This document shows positions 23,315-32,391 of a stretch of 64,000 nucleotides of DNA, one piece after another (the first letter of the stretch is position 1; each line of letters starts with the position of its first letter). The DNA comes from Caulobacter flavus (GTDB taxonomy: Bacteria > Pseudomonadota > Alphaproteobacteria > Caulobacterales > Caulobacteraceae): contig NZ_CP026100.1 of assembly GCF_003722335.1 (NCBI RefSeq), positions 4,934,001-4,998,000 on the forward strand, read 5' to 3'. A program made the position numbers and the translations under genes. The notes beneath the pieces were generated by a model, which did no database searches, was not told the DNA's origin, and saw nothing but the letters and a program-made list of their open reading frames with translations.

Positions 23315-25891
23315 TTAGAAGTTGTAGCCCACGCTGAGCCGCACTGACCGCCCCAGGATCGGTCGCGCGTTGGCGCCGCTGGTCGAGCGCGGATCGCCTT
23401 CCGTCAGCCCGTGGCTGTCGGTGAGATTGTCGCCGGCGATCTGCACGTCGAAGGCGCCCACCCGGAAGATCGCGCCGAGATCGAGCTTCTCGTAGCCCTT
23501 CAGCACCTGGGTGTTGGCGTTGTCGGCGTAGCGGTCGTCGACGGCGCTGAGCGTGCCGTAGAAGGTGGCGTCCACGGTCCCCAGCTGCACGTCCCAGCTG
23601 GGCGTGAACCGGATCTGCCAGTTGGGCTGGCGCTGGGCGCTGTTGCCGGCGTTGGCGGGGATCGACGACTGCTTGATCTCGGTCTTCTGGAAGGTGCCGT
23701 TCAAGGCCAGGGACAGGCCGAAGTTCGACTTCCAGCGGCCGTCGAGCTCGATGCCGCGGGCCTTGTTGGTGTTGCTTTCCTGGACGCCGCCGACGTCGGC
23801 GAACTTGGCGCCCTTGAACTCGTTGGCGAAGCCGGTGGCGTAGAGCTCGAACGGACCGCTGCGCAGCTTATAGCCCAGTTCGTACTGGTCGACCTTCAGG
23901 GTGTCGGTCAGGTTTTCGCGGAAGTTGTCGAAGCTGGGGAACTTGTAGCCCCGCGAATAGCGCACGAAGACGCCCGAGACGTCGTTGAGATCGTAGTTGG
24001 CGCCGACCGTGTAGGAGGTCTTGCTGTTGCTGTAGTCGGTGGTGCGGATGGCCAGGCCATCCGGATAGCCGGCCCCGTCGTCGACCACGTAGTCAGTCTT
24101 GAACCGCTCGCGACGGACGCCCAGGTCGATGCGCAGCGCTTCCGTCGCCTGCCAGGCGTCGGCCAGGTACAGCGCGTCCACCCGCCCGTCGCCGGCCGAG
24201 ACCAAGCCGTAGTTCCAGCAGCCCGAACCGCTGCCGGCCGTCGCCAGGTTGGCGCAGGAGACGTTGGCGGCCAGGTAGTCGCCGTTGGCCTTCACCTGCA
24301 TGGGACGGAAGTTTCCGATGGTCCAGAAGTCGTCCGACGAGAAGCTGGAGGCGTAGTAGCCAGCCGACACCTCGTGGCTTCCGAAGCTCTTGGAGACGCT
24401 GAAGTCGTTGGTCAGCGCCTCGATCTCCTTCTCGACGATCCACGCGCCCCAGGCCTGAACGTAGTCGTTCGCGCCCAGCGCCGTCCCGCCGCGCGTGGCC
24501 ACGCCGCCGCCGATGACGGTGGCCACCGACGAGGCCGTCACCGCCCCGCCGTCCGGCACCAGGCCGTAGGTGTCGGCGTCGCCCTTGGTGAAGCTGAAGC
24601 GGTCGCGGACGGTCCAGCCGTCGCCGAAATCGTGCTCGAAGCTGCCGCCGACCACATAGCCCTTCCAGCCGCGGCCGTCGGCGAGGTCGAACTGGCGCGT
24701 CGTTCCGTCGGCGTGGACCTGCAGGGTCTGGTGACGCGAGAGCTCGCCGATCTGGGTGTAGGTCCCCTTGTCGACGCCCGGCACGTTGATGGCGAACGGC
24801 AGGTACCAGGCGCCGTGGTCGTCGGTGGCGCGGGCGTAGAGGTTGATCTTGCCGTTCTCCAGCTTCTTGGTGAGGTTCACCGTGAACTGCTGGCCCTTTT
24901 CACTGTCGAACTGGGTGTCGCGCACGCCGGGCGAGCGGCTGACGTAGCCGCCGACCATGAAGAACAGGTCGTCGGCCAGCTTGCCGCTGACCACGCCGTC
25001 GATGCGGCGCAGGCCGTAGTCGGAGGTCGAGGCCTTCACCAGGCCCTTTGTCTCCTCGCCGCCTTCCTTGAGCATGAAGTTGGTCGTCAGGCCCGGCTGG
25101 CCGTTGGAGAAGATCGGATTGGGACCTCCACGCAGGGCCTCCATCCGCGAGATCGTCTCGTCGACGCGGAAGATCGACGAGTTCTCCAGGAACGACAGGG
25201 TCGAGGGCGGATAGATCGGCGCGCCCTGCAGCTGGATGGTCAGGAACTCGGCGTCGCCGGTGGCCGGGAAGCCGCGCACGAAGACGTTGGCGCCGGCCAC
25301 GCCGCCCGAGGTCTCGACCCACACGCCGGGCACCAGGGCCAGCAGTTCGGCGCTCGACTTGGGCGAGGCCTTGGTGATGTCGGCGGCGTTGACGGTGCTG
25401 ACCGCGAAGCTGGCCGACAGCTTGTCGATGCCGGCGCCGCCGGGAGTGCCGACGACGATGACCTCCTCGACTTCCGAAGGCGCCTCGGGCTGGGCCGGCG
25501 GCTCGGCGGCCACGGCCGGGGCGGCCTGGGCCGTGGCGCTGGCGGCGACCAGCAGGCCGCGGCCGCGAATGGCGTAGACGCCGCTGGCGGTGGACTGGGC
25601 CACCATGTCGGAGCCGGCCAGCAGGCGCTTGAGACCCTCTTCGGCCGAGAAGCTGCCTTTCAGCCCGGCGCTGCGCTTGCCGCGGATCTGGGTCTCGTCG
25701 AAGGCCAGTTGCTGGCCCGAAGCTCGGCCGAAGGCCCGCAGGGCGCCGCCCAGGTCCTGGGCCGGAATGTCGAAACTGTAGGTCGCGCGCTGCTGGGCGT
25801 AGCCGGCGGTCGGCGCGGTCAGGGCCGCCAGCACGGCGGCGGTAGCGGTGGCGGCGCCCCAGACGAAGCGGCGGTCGAAGCTCTTGCGCAT
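23315..25891 (-). CDS. TonB-dependent receptor with STN signalling domain (FecA type)
   Basis: The 858-residue outer-membrane protein has a signal peptide (cleaved near GYAQQR) and an N-terminal STN domain (YSFDIPAQDLGGALRAFGRA ... EEGLKRLLAG). A TonB box-like VEEVIVVGT, plug and 22-strand barrel follow, ending in aromatic VRLSVGYNF. The STN domain is the part that talks to a FecR-type anti-sigma factor in the periplasm. Its sigma and anti-sigma genes lie directly upstream. ATG at 25891 is chosen because GAGGGAGGGAAAG precedes it. The ligand is not shown by sequence; the downstream trehalase hints at trehalose rather than a siderophore. Confidence 0.92.
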   Translation of the reverse strand: MRKSFDRRFVWGAATATAAVLAALTAPTAGYAQQRATYSFDIPAQDLGGALRAFGRASGQQLAFDETQIRGKRSAGLKGSFSAEEGLKRLLAGSDMVAQSTASGVYAIRGRGLLVAASATAQAAPAVAAEPPAQPEAPSEVEEVIVVGTPGGAGIDKLSASFAVSTVNAADITKASPKSSAELLALVPGVWVETSGGVAGANVFVRGFPATGDAEFLTIQLQGAPIYPPSTLSFLENSSIFRVDETISRMEALRGGPNPIFSNGQPGLTTNFMLKEGGEETKGLVKASTSDYGLRRIDGVVSGKLADDLFFMVGGYVSRSPGVRDTQFDSEKGQQFTVNLTKKLENGKINLYARATDDHGAWYLPFAINVPGVDKGTYTQIGELSRHQTLQVHADGTTRQFDLADGRGWKGYVVGGSFEHDFGDGWTVRDRFSFTKGDADTYGLVPDGGAVTASSVATVIGGGVATRGGTALGANDYVQAWGAWIVEKEIEALTNDFSVSKSFGSHEVSAGYYASSFSSDDFWTIGNFRPMQVKANGDYLAANVSCANLATAGSGSGCWNYGLVSAGDGRVDALYLADAWQATEALRIDLGVRRERFKTDYVVDDGAGYPDGLAIRTTDYSNSKTSYTVGANYDLNDVSGVFVRYSRGYKFPSFDNFRENLTDTLKVDQYELGYKLRSGPFELYATGFANEFKGAKFADVGGVQESNTNKARGIELDGRWKSNFGLSLALNGTFQKTEIKQSSIPANAGNSAQRQPNWQIRFTPSWDVQLGTVDATFYGTLSAVDDRYADNANTQVLKGYEKLDLGAIFRVGAFDVQIAGDNLTDSHGLTEGDPRSTSGANARPILGRSVRLSVGYNF

Positions 25892-25949
25892 CTTTCCCTC
25901 CCTCGCGCCGATCATTGTTCTTTGGCGGCGCTTTGGTCAGTGAGACGCC

Positions 25950-27053
25950 TCAGTCCGCGGAAGACTCACCAGCGCCGCTGATCTTTTTTTGCCCCCCGTC
26001 ACTTTGCCGCCTGGCGATCCGCAGCACCGTCTCGCCAGACGTCGGCTCGGCCCGCACCGGCAGCACGGCCGTGACGCCGTCGACGAAGGCGCGCGTGTCG
26101 CCCGAGGTGAAGACGCCGCTGATCTTCAGCCGGCCGACAGCCGGATCGGCGATCCGCAGCTTCTCGCGAGCGTAGCGATTCACCCGCTCGACGGCGAGAT
26201 CCATGGGCTCGTCCTGGAACACCAGCTGGCCGCTTTCCCACGAGGCCGCGCGCGACGGATCGGTCGGCGAAACGATCGTCGCGTCCGAGGTCGTCGAGGC
26301 GACCAGTTCGTGGTCCGGCGTCAGCAGACGTTCGGCCGGCGCGCCGTCGACCTTCAGGGACGGCGGCGGCCGGCCGCGAGCCCCCTCCCCGTCCAGCACG
26401 GCCACGTGGCCCTCGTAGAGCACCACGCGCATCTGGCCTGGCAGCTTCTCGACGCTGAACGTGGTGCCGACGGCGACCACCAGCTTGCCGTCGGCGGCCA
26501 CCGAGAACGGCCGCAGCGGATCCTTGGCCACCGAGAACTTGGCGCGGCCCTCATCGAGCCACAGCCGGCGCCGGCCGCCGTCGTAGCGGACGCGTAGCAC
26601 GGTGGCGGCGTCCAGCGAGGCGCGCGAGCCGTCAGGCAGCTCGACGATGCGGCGCTCGCCTTCCGTGGTGCGATAGACGTCCGGCAGGCTGGCGCGCCAG
26701 GCCAGCCCGCCGCCCGCCAGGGCGGCCACGAGGCAGGCCGCGATCGCGCCGCCGATCACCACGCGACGCCCGGGCTTGCGCGACCATTGCGCCTGCTGGG
26801 CCCGCCGCAGATCTTCCAGGGCCTCGCCCCGCAGCGCGACCATGCCAGGGCTCATGGCCTGATCGTCGATGGCGCGCCAGGCGCAGACGGCGTCGTCCAG
26901 CAGGACGCGGTGTTCCGGATCGGCGGCGAACCAGGCTTCGAGCTCGGCCTGCTCGGCGGGCGACAGTTCGCTCTCGGCCAGGCGCACGCACCAGGCGGCG
27001 GCCGCGTCCAGGGCCTCCTCGGGCGGGGCGTTGCTCATGTCGGGCCCATTCAT
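25950..27053 (-). CDS. FecR family anti-sigma factor
   Basis: The 367-residue protein has an N-terminal cytoplasmic DUF4880-type domain (AAAWCVRLAESELSPAEQAE, AWFAADPEHR) that would bind the sigma factor. A single membrane helix follows at about residues 98-118 (VVIGGAIAACLVAALAGGG). Then come a periplasmic FecR domain (EGERRIVELPDGSRASLDAA ... VVAVGTTFSVEKL) and a C-terminal STN-like DUF4974 region. The ATG overlaps the sigma-gene stop by 4 bp. It transmits receptor occupancy from the outer membrane to the cytoplasm. Confidence 0.92.
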   Translation of the reverse strand: MNGPDMSNAPPEEALDAAAAWCVRLAESELSPAEQAELEAWFAADPEHRVLLDDAVCAWRAIDDQAMSPGMVALRGEALEDLRRAQQAQWSRKPGRRVVIGGAIAACLVAALAGGGLAWRASLPDVYRTTEGERRIVELPDGSRASLDAATVLRVRYDGGRRRLWLDEGRAKFSVAKDPLRPFSVAADGKLVVAVGTTFSVEKLPGQMRVVLYEGHVAVLDGEGARGRPPPSLKVDGAPAERLLTPDHELVASTTSDATIVSPTDPSRAASWESGQLVFQDEPMDLAVERVNRYAREKLRIADPAVGRLKISGVFTSGDTRAFVDGVTAVLPVRAEPTSGETVLRIARRQSDGGQKKISGAGESSAD

Positions 27054-27559
27054 TCCCCGGCCCTCGTACGCTTGGTCAGGTGGCCCATGGCCTTGAGAAT
27101 ATGCTTCTGCACGCCGCTGGTGGTCATGCCGTAAAGCTGAGCCAGTTCGGCCTGCTTCATGCCCTCCAGCCGGAACAGCAGGAAGATGGCGCGGGTGCGC
27201 TCGGGCAGTTCGCGCAGGGCCTCGGACACCTCGCCAAGGCGTTCGCGGCCCATCAGCACGCGCGCCGGATCGAGGGGCTCCAGGTCCAGCGGCTCGGCGC
27301 GGACGGCGGCGCTGTAGCTGGATCGCACCCGCTCGCGCCGCGCCCGGTCGCGCAGCAGGTTGGCGGCCATCTGGAAGATGTAGGCGTCGGCGTTGTCCAT
27401 CGCCCGCTCGCCCTCGGTCAGGGCCAGCTTGGCGAACAGCTCCTGGGTCATGTCCTCGGCGTCGCTGTGAGTGGCCGCGCGGCGCATGAAGAACGCCATC
27501 AGCGCGGGCCGATAGCGCCGATCCAAGCTTCCCAGATCCTGTTCACTCTTGGCCCGCAC
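27050..27559 (-). CDS. ECF sigma factor, FecI-like
   Basis: The 169-residue protein has sigma region 2 (ALMAFFMRRAATHSDAEDMT, AYIFQMAANLLRDRARRERV) and region 4 with a helix-turn-helix (LRELPERTRAIFLLFRLEGM, then QAELAQLYGMTTSGVQKHI). The GTG at 27559 is chosen because a longer reading frame would run into the acyltransferase gene and adds unlike sequence. It is the first gene of the sigma/FecR/receptor set and would direct transcription of the receptor and probably the trehalase. Coupled by ATGA to the FecR gene. Confidence 0.88.
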   Translation of the reverse strand: MRAKSEQDLGSLDRRYRPALMAFFMRRAATHSDAEDMTQELFAKLALTEGERAMDNADAYIFQMAANLLRDRARRERVRSSYSAAVRAEPLDLEPLDPARVLMGRERLGEVSEALRELPERTRAIFLLFRLEGMKQAELAQLYGMTTSGVQKHILKAMGHLTKRTRAGE

Positions 27560-27639
27560 GGTCCGTCTCGACAGCTTTCCCGGAGTGCATGACGCACATC
27601 CTCGCCGGATGCACACCGGCGGGCGACGATTTTCTCGCC

Positions 27640-28665
27640 TCAGGTTCCGGTCAATCGCTTCAGGCGCGTTCGCAGCGGGGTCTCCACCCACCGCCAGGCG
27701 GCCCAGGAGGCCGCCGGCAGCACGAAGAAGGCCAGCGCGCAGAACCACAGCGGCAGGTCACGCTTCCAGCCATTGGGATAGATCGAGATCATCACGTACC
27801 AGAACGCCCAATGCAGGGCGTAGAGCGGGTACGACACCCCGCCCAGCCGCTCGCAGAACCTGGCCAGCCTGCCGCCGGGGTCGTAGGCGCCCAGCAGCAC
27901 CAGCACCGGAAACAGCAAGGTCGAGCAGGCGAAGTCGTAGAGTCCGTTGGCCACGCGGTCGGGCCAGACGGGCAGAACCAGCACGACCAGCAGCAGCGCG
28001 GCCGGCAGCCACGTCTTGCGGGCAGCGAAGGTCGTGCGATGACGCCAGCACATCCAGCCGATGGCGAAGGGAAAGGCCGCACGCAGCACGCCCAGGCCGA
28101 AGGTCGCCTGGTCCCAGCCGGTCTGCAGCCCGCCCATGCCGATGGCCACGAACAGCAGGGCCGCGCCGGCGAGCAGGATGAACATCAGCACCGCCGTGTC
28201 CGGCGCGCGGCGGAACGGATACCAGGCCAGGCTGACCAGCACCTCCAGGCACAGCGACCAGGCCAGCGGGTTGAAGGGAAACAGCGAGGGGAAGGTCCCC
28301 GCCTCCATCGGCGCTAACTTGGGGATCAGCAGAAGGCCCCTGGCGAAGTCGGTCCAGGTCTCGGCGTCGCCCTTGCCGGTCAGCAGCGCGCCGGCGACGG
28401 TGGCGATGGCCAGCATCGGCCAGACCCGCACCCAGCGCGCCACGAGGTACTTGCCGAACCCGATCCGCCGCTGCTCGAAGGCGTGGGCCAGCACGAAGCC
28501 GCTGAGGCAGAAGAAGAAATCGACGGCCAGGTAGCCGTGCGCGAAATGCCCGCGGCGGCCCGACCAGTCGGCGATGTGGTAGAGCAGCACCCCCAGCGCC
28601 GCGACGCCGCGCAGCCCGTCCAGGGCGGTGTAGCGGCCTTCGTCCTTGGTCGTCGCGATCGTCAC
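27640..28665 (-). CDS. Acyltransferase family 3 membrane protein (OafA/YrhL type)
   Basis: The 341-residue integral membrane protein has about ten predicted helices and the family's N-terminal motif TALDGLRGVAALGVLLYHIA with the catalytic His in LLYH. The arginine-containing DFFFCLSGFVLAHAFEQRR follows. Such enzymes O-acetylate or acylate surface polysaccharides, lipids or glycans. The substrate is unknown and no glycan gene cluster surrounds it. It starts 39 bp after LigD on the same strand. Confidence 0.87.
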   Translation of the reverse strand: MTIATTKDEGRYTALDGLRGVAALGVLLYHIADWSGRRGHFAHGYLAVDFFFCLSGFVLAHAFEQRRIGFGKYLVARWVRVWPMLAIATVAGALLTGKGDAETWTDFARGLLLIPKLAPMEAGTFPSLFPFNPLAWSLCLEVLVSLAWYPFRRAPDTAVLMFILLAGAALLFVAIGMGGLQTGWDQATFGLGVLRAAFPFAIGWMCWRHRTTFAARKTWLPAALLLVVLVLPVWPDRVANGLYDFACSTLLFPVLVLLGAYDPGGRLARFCERLGGVSYPLYALHWAFWYVMISIYPNGWKRDLPLWFCALAFFVLPAASWAAWRWVETPLRTRLKRLTGT

Positions 28666-28704
28666 CGCATGGTGGTGTCACGATGCGGGGGCGCGGGGCA
28701 AGCC

Positions 28705-31347
28705 TTAGCCGAGCCGCTTGATCGCCGCCTTCAGGGGCTTGACCGCGTCGGCGTAGTCTGCCCAGGCCGTGCTTTTGGCGATCAACTCGGGCGCGGTGCG
28801 GATCGTGAAGCGGCCAGGATCCAGTCCCGCCTTCACCTGCGTCCAGTTCAGCGGCATCGACACCGTCGCACCCGGCCGCGCGCGCGCCGACAGCGGGGCG
28901 ACCGCCGTGCTGGTGCGGTCATTGCGCAGGTAGTCCAGGAAGATCTTCCCGACCCTGGCCTTCTTGCTCATCGTGATCAGGTAGCGGTCGGGATCGTCGG
29001 CGGCCATGCGGGCGCAGACCTCGCGGGCGAAGGCCTTGGCCTGGTCCCACGGGACCTTGTCCGACAGCGGCGTGACCACGTGCAGCCCCTTGCCGCCGGT
29101 GGTCTTGCAGAAGCTGGCGAGGCCCAGCTCCTCAAGGCGATCGCGCATCTCACGGGCGGCGACGATGACATCCTCGAAGGTCACCTCGGGCGCGGGGTCA
29201 AGGTCGAAGACCAGCCGGCCGGCGACCTCGGGATCGCCTGGCTGGCAGTTCCAGGGATGGATCTCGACGGCGGCGATCTGGGCCGCGGCGACCAGAGCCT
29301 CGATGCGGTCGAACTTGATGTAGGGCTGCTTGTCGCCTTCGACTGTCACGGTCTCGATCAACGACGACACCCCGCGCATGGCGTGGCGCTGGAAAAAGGT
29401 CTCGCCGCCAATGCCGTCCGGCACGCGGATCACCGAGGCCGGCCGGCCCTCGATGTGCGGCAGCATCCACTCGCCGACGGCGGCATAGTAGCGGGCGAGA
29501 TCGAGCTTGGTCCCCGGCTCGCCGTCGCCCGCGTCGGGCCAAAGCGGCTTGTCGGGCTTGGAGATCGGCACGCCCAGCACGACGCAGTCGGACTTGGACG
29601 TCACGGCCTTGGCGGCCTTGGGCGCGGGTTCGGCCAGTTCCGCCTGGGCGGCCGGCACGGCGTCGGCCGCGACCTCCGAGGCCGGCTTGTCCTCGCGGAG
29701 CCCCTTGAAGGCGGCCTGGCGGATCGCGCCCTCGCCGGTGAAGCCGGCATATTCGATCTCGGCCACCAGCTGCGGCTTCACCCAGTGGATGTTGGCGGCC
29801 TTCCTCGGCGCGCCCTGCCCCTGGAACGGCGAGCGGTCGGTCTCGAGCGCCTTCAGTTTCGGGAGAAGTTTCGCGACCTTGTCCTTGCCGAAACCCGTGC
29901 CGATCCGGCCGACGTGAACGAGCTTGCCGTCCCGCATCACCCCGGCGATCAGCGAGCGGAAGGCGGTTCCCGTCGTCGTCCAGCCGCCGATCACCACCTC
30001 GTGCCCGGCCCGGCACTTGGCCTTGGTCCAGGTCTCGCTGCGACCAGAGCGATACGGCGCGTCGAGTCGCTTGGAAATGATGCCCTCGAGCTCCAGCCTG
30101 CAGGCCGACAGCAGCACCGCGTCGCCCGCCGTCTCGAAGTGGTCGACATAGCGCAACCGCGGCTCGTCTTCTCCCAGCAGCGCCTTGAGCCGCGCCTTGC
30201 GCTCGCGCAACGGCAGGGTCCGCAGATCCTCGCCGCCCGCGAACAACAGGTCGAAGGCGAAGAAGATGATCTCGCCCTCCCCGCCCTCGGCCAGCGCCGC
30301 CTGCAGGGCCGCGAAATCCGGCTGGCCGGCCTCGTCCAGCACCACCGCCTCGCCGTCGACGATCGCGTCCGGAAGGTCGGCGGCCGCCTCGGCGACACCG
30401 GCGAACCGCTCGGTCCAGTCCAGGCCCTTGCGCGTGCGAAGGACCGCCCGACCATCCTCGACGCGCAGCTGCAGGCGATAGCCGTCGAACTTGATCTCGT
30501 GCGCCCAGCCCTCGCCCTGCGGCGGCCGGTCGACCGACTTGCAGAGCTGCGGCTCGACGAAGCGCGGCATGGCGGCGGGCTTCGCCTTCGCGGCGGCCGT
30601 CTTTGACGCGGGCCTGGCCGGCGCGAAGCTGCGGGTCTCCTGCGCCTCCTTGGCCAGGGCTTCGCGCTCGGCCTTGGTGCGCGACTTCCAGACGGCGTCG
30701 GCCTTGCCCCTGGACTTTAGGATGAACGGCTTGGGCGACTTGCCCTTGCCGGCCGCGATGTCGGCCATGGTCCGGTCCGACGCGATCGAACGGTCCTCTT
30801 CGAGAATCGCCGCTCCCTCGCCTGGCCGCGCCGCCTCGTCGGCGTGCTTGATCAGCAGCCAGTTGCTGCGCTTGCCCTTTCCGTCCTTGGCGTTGCGATC
30901 CCAGTTCATGCGGACCAGCACCCAGCCGCCGTGCAGGCGCTCGCCCTCCAGCACGAACTTCAGCTCGCCCTTCTTCAGGGCCTTGCCGACGTCTTCGAAG
31001 CCAGGCTCCGGCGCCCAGTAGCCGCGGTCCCACAGCTGCACCGTGCCGCCGCCGTACTGGCCCTTGGGGATCGTGCCCTCGAAGTCGCCGTAGTCGAGCG
31101 GATGGTCCTCGACCTCGACCGACAGCCGTTTGTCTGCGGGATCCAGCGAAGGCCCCCTGGTCACGGCCCAGGACTTCAGCACCCCGTCGACCTCCAGCCG
31201 GAAGTCGTAGTGCAGGCGCGTGGCGTCGTGCTTCTGGATGACGAATCGCAGATGCGGCGCGGCGGCCACGGCGCGCTCGCCGCTGGGTTCGGCCGTCTTG
31301 GCGAAGTCGCGCTTGCGGCGATACTCGGTCAGTTGCGACTGCGCCAT
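28705..31347 (-). CDS. ligD: Multifunctional DNA repair ligase LigD (phosphoesterase-ligase-polymerase)
   Basis: The 880-residue protein carries three domains in Pseudomonas order. The 3'-phosphoesterase is at about 25-170 (HDATRLHYDFRLEVDGVLKS, GDFEGTIPKGQYGGG). The ATP-dependent ligase is at about 255-560, with the nucleotidyl-lysine in EIKFDGYRLQLR. The archaeo-eukaryotic primase-type polymerase is C-terminal (PASVIRVPDGIGGE, VFDLDPAPEV, KTTGGKGLHVVTPL). It seals double-strand breaks in Ku-dependent end joining. ATG at 31347 follows GAGGAACGGGAAG; a start 32 codons upstream is less likely. No ku gene is in the window. Confidence 0.95.
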   Translation of the reverse strand: MAQSQLTEYRRKRDFAKTAEPSGERAVAAAPHLRFVIQKHDATRLHYDFRLEVDGVLKSWAVTRGPSLDPADKRLSVEVEDHPLDYGDFEGTIPKGQYGGGTVQLWDRGYWAPEPGFEDVGKALKKGELKFVLEGERLHGGWVLVRMNWDRNAKDGKGKRSNWLLIKHADEAARPGEGAAILEEDRSIASDRTMADIAAGKGKSPKPFILKSRGKADAVWKSRTKAEREALAKEAQETRSFAPARPASKTAAAKAKPAAMPRFVEPQLCKSVDRPPQGEGWAHEIKFDGYRLQLRVEDGRAVLRTRKGLDWTERFAGVAEAAADLPDAIVDGEAVVLDEAGQPDFAALQAALAEGGEGEIIFFAFDLLFAGGEDLRTLPLRERKARLKALLGEDEPRLRYVDHFETAGDAVLLSACRLELEGIISKRLDAPYRSGRSETWTKAKCRAGHEVVIGGWTTTGTAFRSLIAGVMRDGKLVHVGRIGTGFGKDKVAKLLPKLKALETDRSPFQGQGAPRKAANIHWVKPQLVAEIEYAGFTGEGAIRQAAFKGLREDKPASEVAADAVPAAQAELAEPAPKAAKAVTSKSDCVVLGVPISKPDKPLWPDAGDGEPGTKLDLARYYAAVGEWMLPHIEGRPASVIRVPDGIGGETFFQRHAMRGVSSLIETVTVEGDKQPYIKFDRIEALVAAAQIAAVEIHPWNCQPGDPEVAGRLVFDLDPAPEVTFEDVIVAAREMRDRLEELGLASFCKTTGGKGLHVVTPLSDKVPWDQAKAFAREVCARMAADDPDRYLITMSKKARVGKIFLDYLRNDRTSTAVAPLSARARPGATVSMPLNWTQVKAGLDPGRFTIRTAPELIAKSTAWADYADAVKPLKAAIKRLG

Positions 31348-31430
31348 CTTCCCGTTCCTCGTCTGAAAACAAGAGTCTCCAAGCGCATGAACGGTTCCCC
31401 TTCGCGTCGTGACGTGTTTCAGTGGACCAA

Positions 31431-31459
31431 TTGTCAATGACACCGGTTTCCATTAGAGA
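31431..31459 (+). promoter_or_regulatory. Candidate promoter with LacI-type operator in the spacer
   Basis: TTGTCA at 31431-31436 and TAGAGA at 31454-31459 are spaced by 17 bp. The spacer contains GACACCGGTTTC (31439-31450), a near-perfect palindrome around a central CG with one mismatched pair. This is the form of LacI/GalR-family operators that control sugar operons. It lies 57 bp before the hydratase start. No regulator gene is adjacent, so the binding protein would be encoded elsewhere. Confidence 0.35.
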
Positions 31460-31515
31460 CAGCGCAGGTCCGACAAACGGGCCAGCCATGAGTAATTCGA
31501 GGGAGGCTACGCGGC

Positions 31516-32331
31516 GTGACCGTTTCTGAGGCGCAAAGCGACCTATTCGCACCGGCGTCGATCGCCCCCCAGTTCGTTGAAGCCCGCCAGAAGGGCGTTT
31601 CGGTTCCCGGCTATCCCGGCGGCGCCCTGCCCCAGTCGATGGCCGACGGCTATGCGGTGCAGGACATCGCCATCGACCTGTGGCCCGACGAGTTGGTCGG
31701 CTGGAAGGTGGGCCTGGTTCCTCCGCAGCACCGCGAGCGCCTGGGCGTCGACCGCCTGGCCGGCTGCATCTTCAGCAAGAACGTCTGGGACGCCGGCGCC
31801 GAGCCGACCCCGTTCCGCGCCATCGCCGGCGGCTTCACCGCCGTCGAGGCCGAGTTCATCATCCGCCTGTCCAAGGACGCCCCCGAGGGCAAGACCGAGT
31901 GGACCGCCGAGGAAGCCGCCGAGTACGTGGGCGAGCTGATCCTGGGCGTCGAGATCGCCGGCAGCCCGCTGAAGACCATCAACGAACTGGGTCCGCCCAT
32001 CGTGGTCTCCGACTTCGGCAACAACGACGGCCAGATCCTGGGTCCGGTCATCGAGAACTGGCGCGAGATCGGCTGGGAAGCCATGCCGGCCGAGACCTTC
32101 GTCAACGGCGTCAGCGTCGGCAAGGGCGGCGCGACCTCGATTCCCGGCTCGCCTCTGGCGGCCCTGGCCTTCCTGCTGGGCCACGTCGCCTCGCGCGGCC
32201 GGCCGCTGAAGAAGGGCATGCTGGTCACCACCGGCGCCAGCACCGGCATCCACGACGTGGCGGCCGGCGACGAGTCGACCATAAGCTTCGGCCCGCTGGG
32301 CGAGGTCCGCTGCAGGGCGGTGCCCGCCTGA
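31516..32331 (+). CDS. 2-keto-4-pentenoate hydratase / fumarylacetoacetase-like protein
   Basis: The 271-residue protein matches the hydratase branch of the FAH superfamily: DELVGWKVGLVPPQHRERLG, then AVEAEFIIRL with the metal-binding Glu pair, LGVEIAGSPL and the C-terminal LVTTGASTGIHDVAAGD. Such enzymes hydrate 2-oxo-4-enoates or act on 2-keto-3-deoxy acids. The GTG at 31516 follows GGGAGG. A hexuronate-type transporter follows after 60 bp, so a sugar-acid rather than aromatic route is plausible; that is inference. Confidence 0.8.
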   Translation: MTVSEAQSDLFAPASIAPQFVEARQKGVSVPGYPGGALPQSMADGYAVQDIAIDLWPDELVGWKVGLVPPQHRERLGVDRLAGCIFSKNVWDAGAEPTPFRAIAGGFTAVEAEFIIRLSKDAPEGKTEWTAEEAAEYVGELILGVEIAGSPLKTINELGPPIVVSDFGNNDGQILGPVIENWREIGWEAMPAETFVNGVSVGKGGATSIPGSPLAALAFLLGHVASRGRPLKKGMLVTTGASTGIHDVAAGDESTISFGPLGEVRCRAVPA

Positions 32332-32391
32332 CGGCGGCCAGCCGGACAAGAACCAACCAAAACAAAGACTAGGGTAAGGAAGACGAAGTCC

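Noticed and set aside
23411..25981. Very long open frame (over 800 codons) on the plus strand opposite the TonB receptor
   Set aside because: It mirrors a well-supported receptor gene; high GC3 bias opens the complementary frames. Its Gly/Ala/Val/Arg composition has no domain. Similar shadows opposite or beside ligD, xseA, topA and the DUF4953 protease were rejected likewise.
27560..27748. Extended sigma-factor frame reaching into the acyltransferase gene
   Set aside because: The extra sequence is Arg/Cys/Pro-rich, unlike sigma factors, and overlaps a clear coding region; the GTG at 27559 fits.
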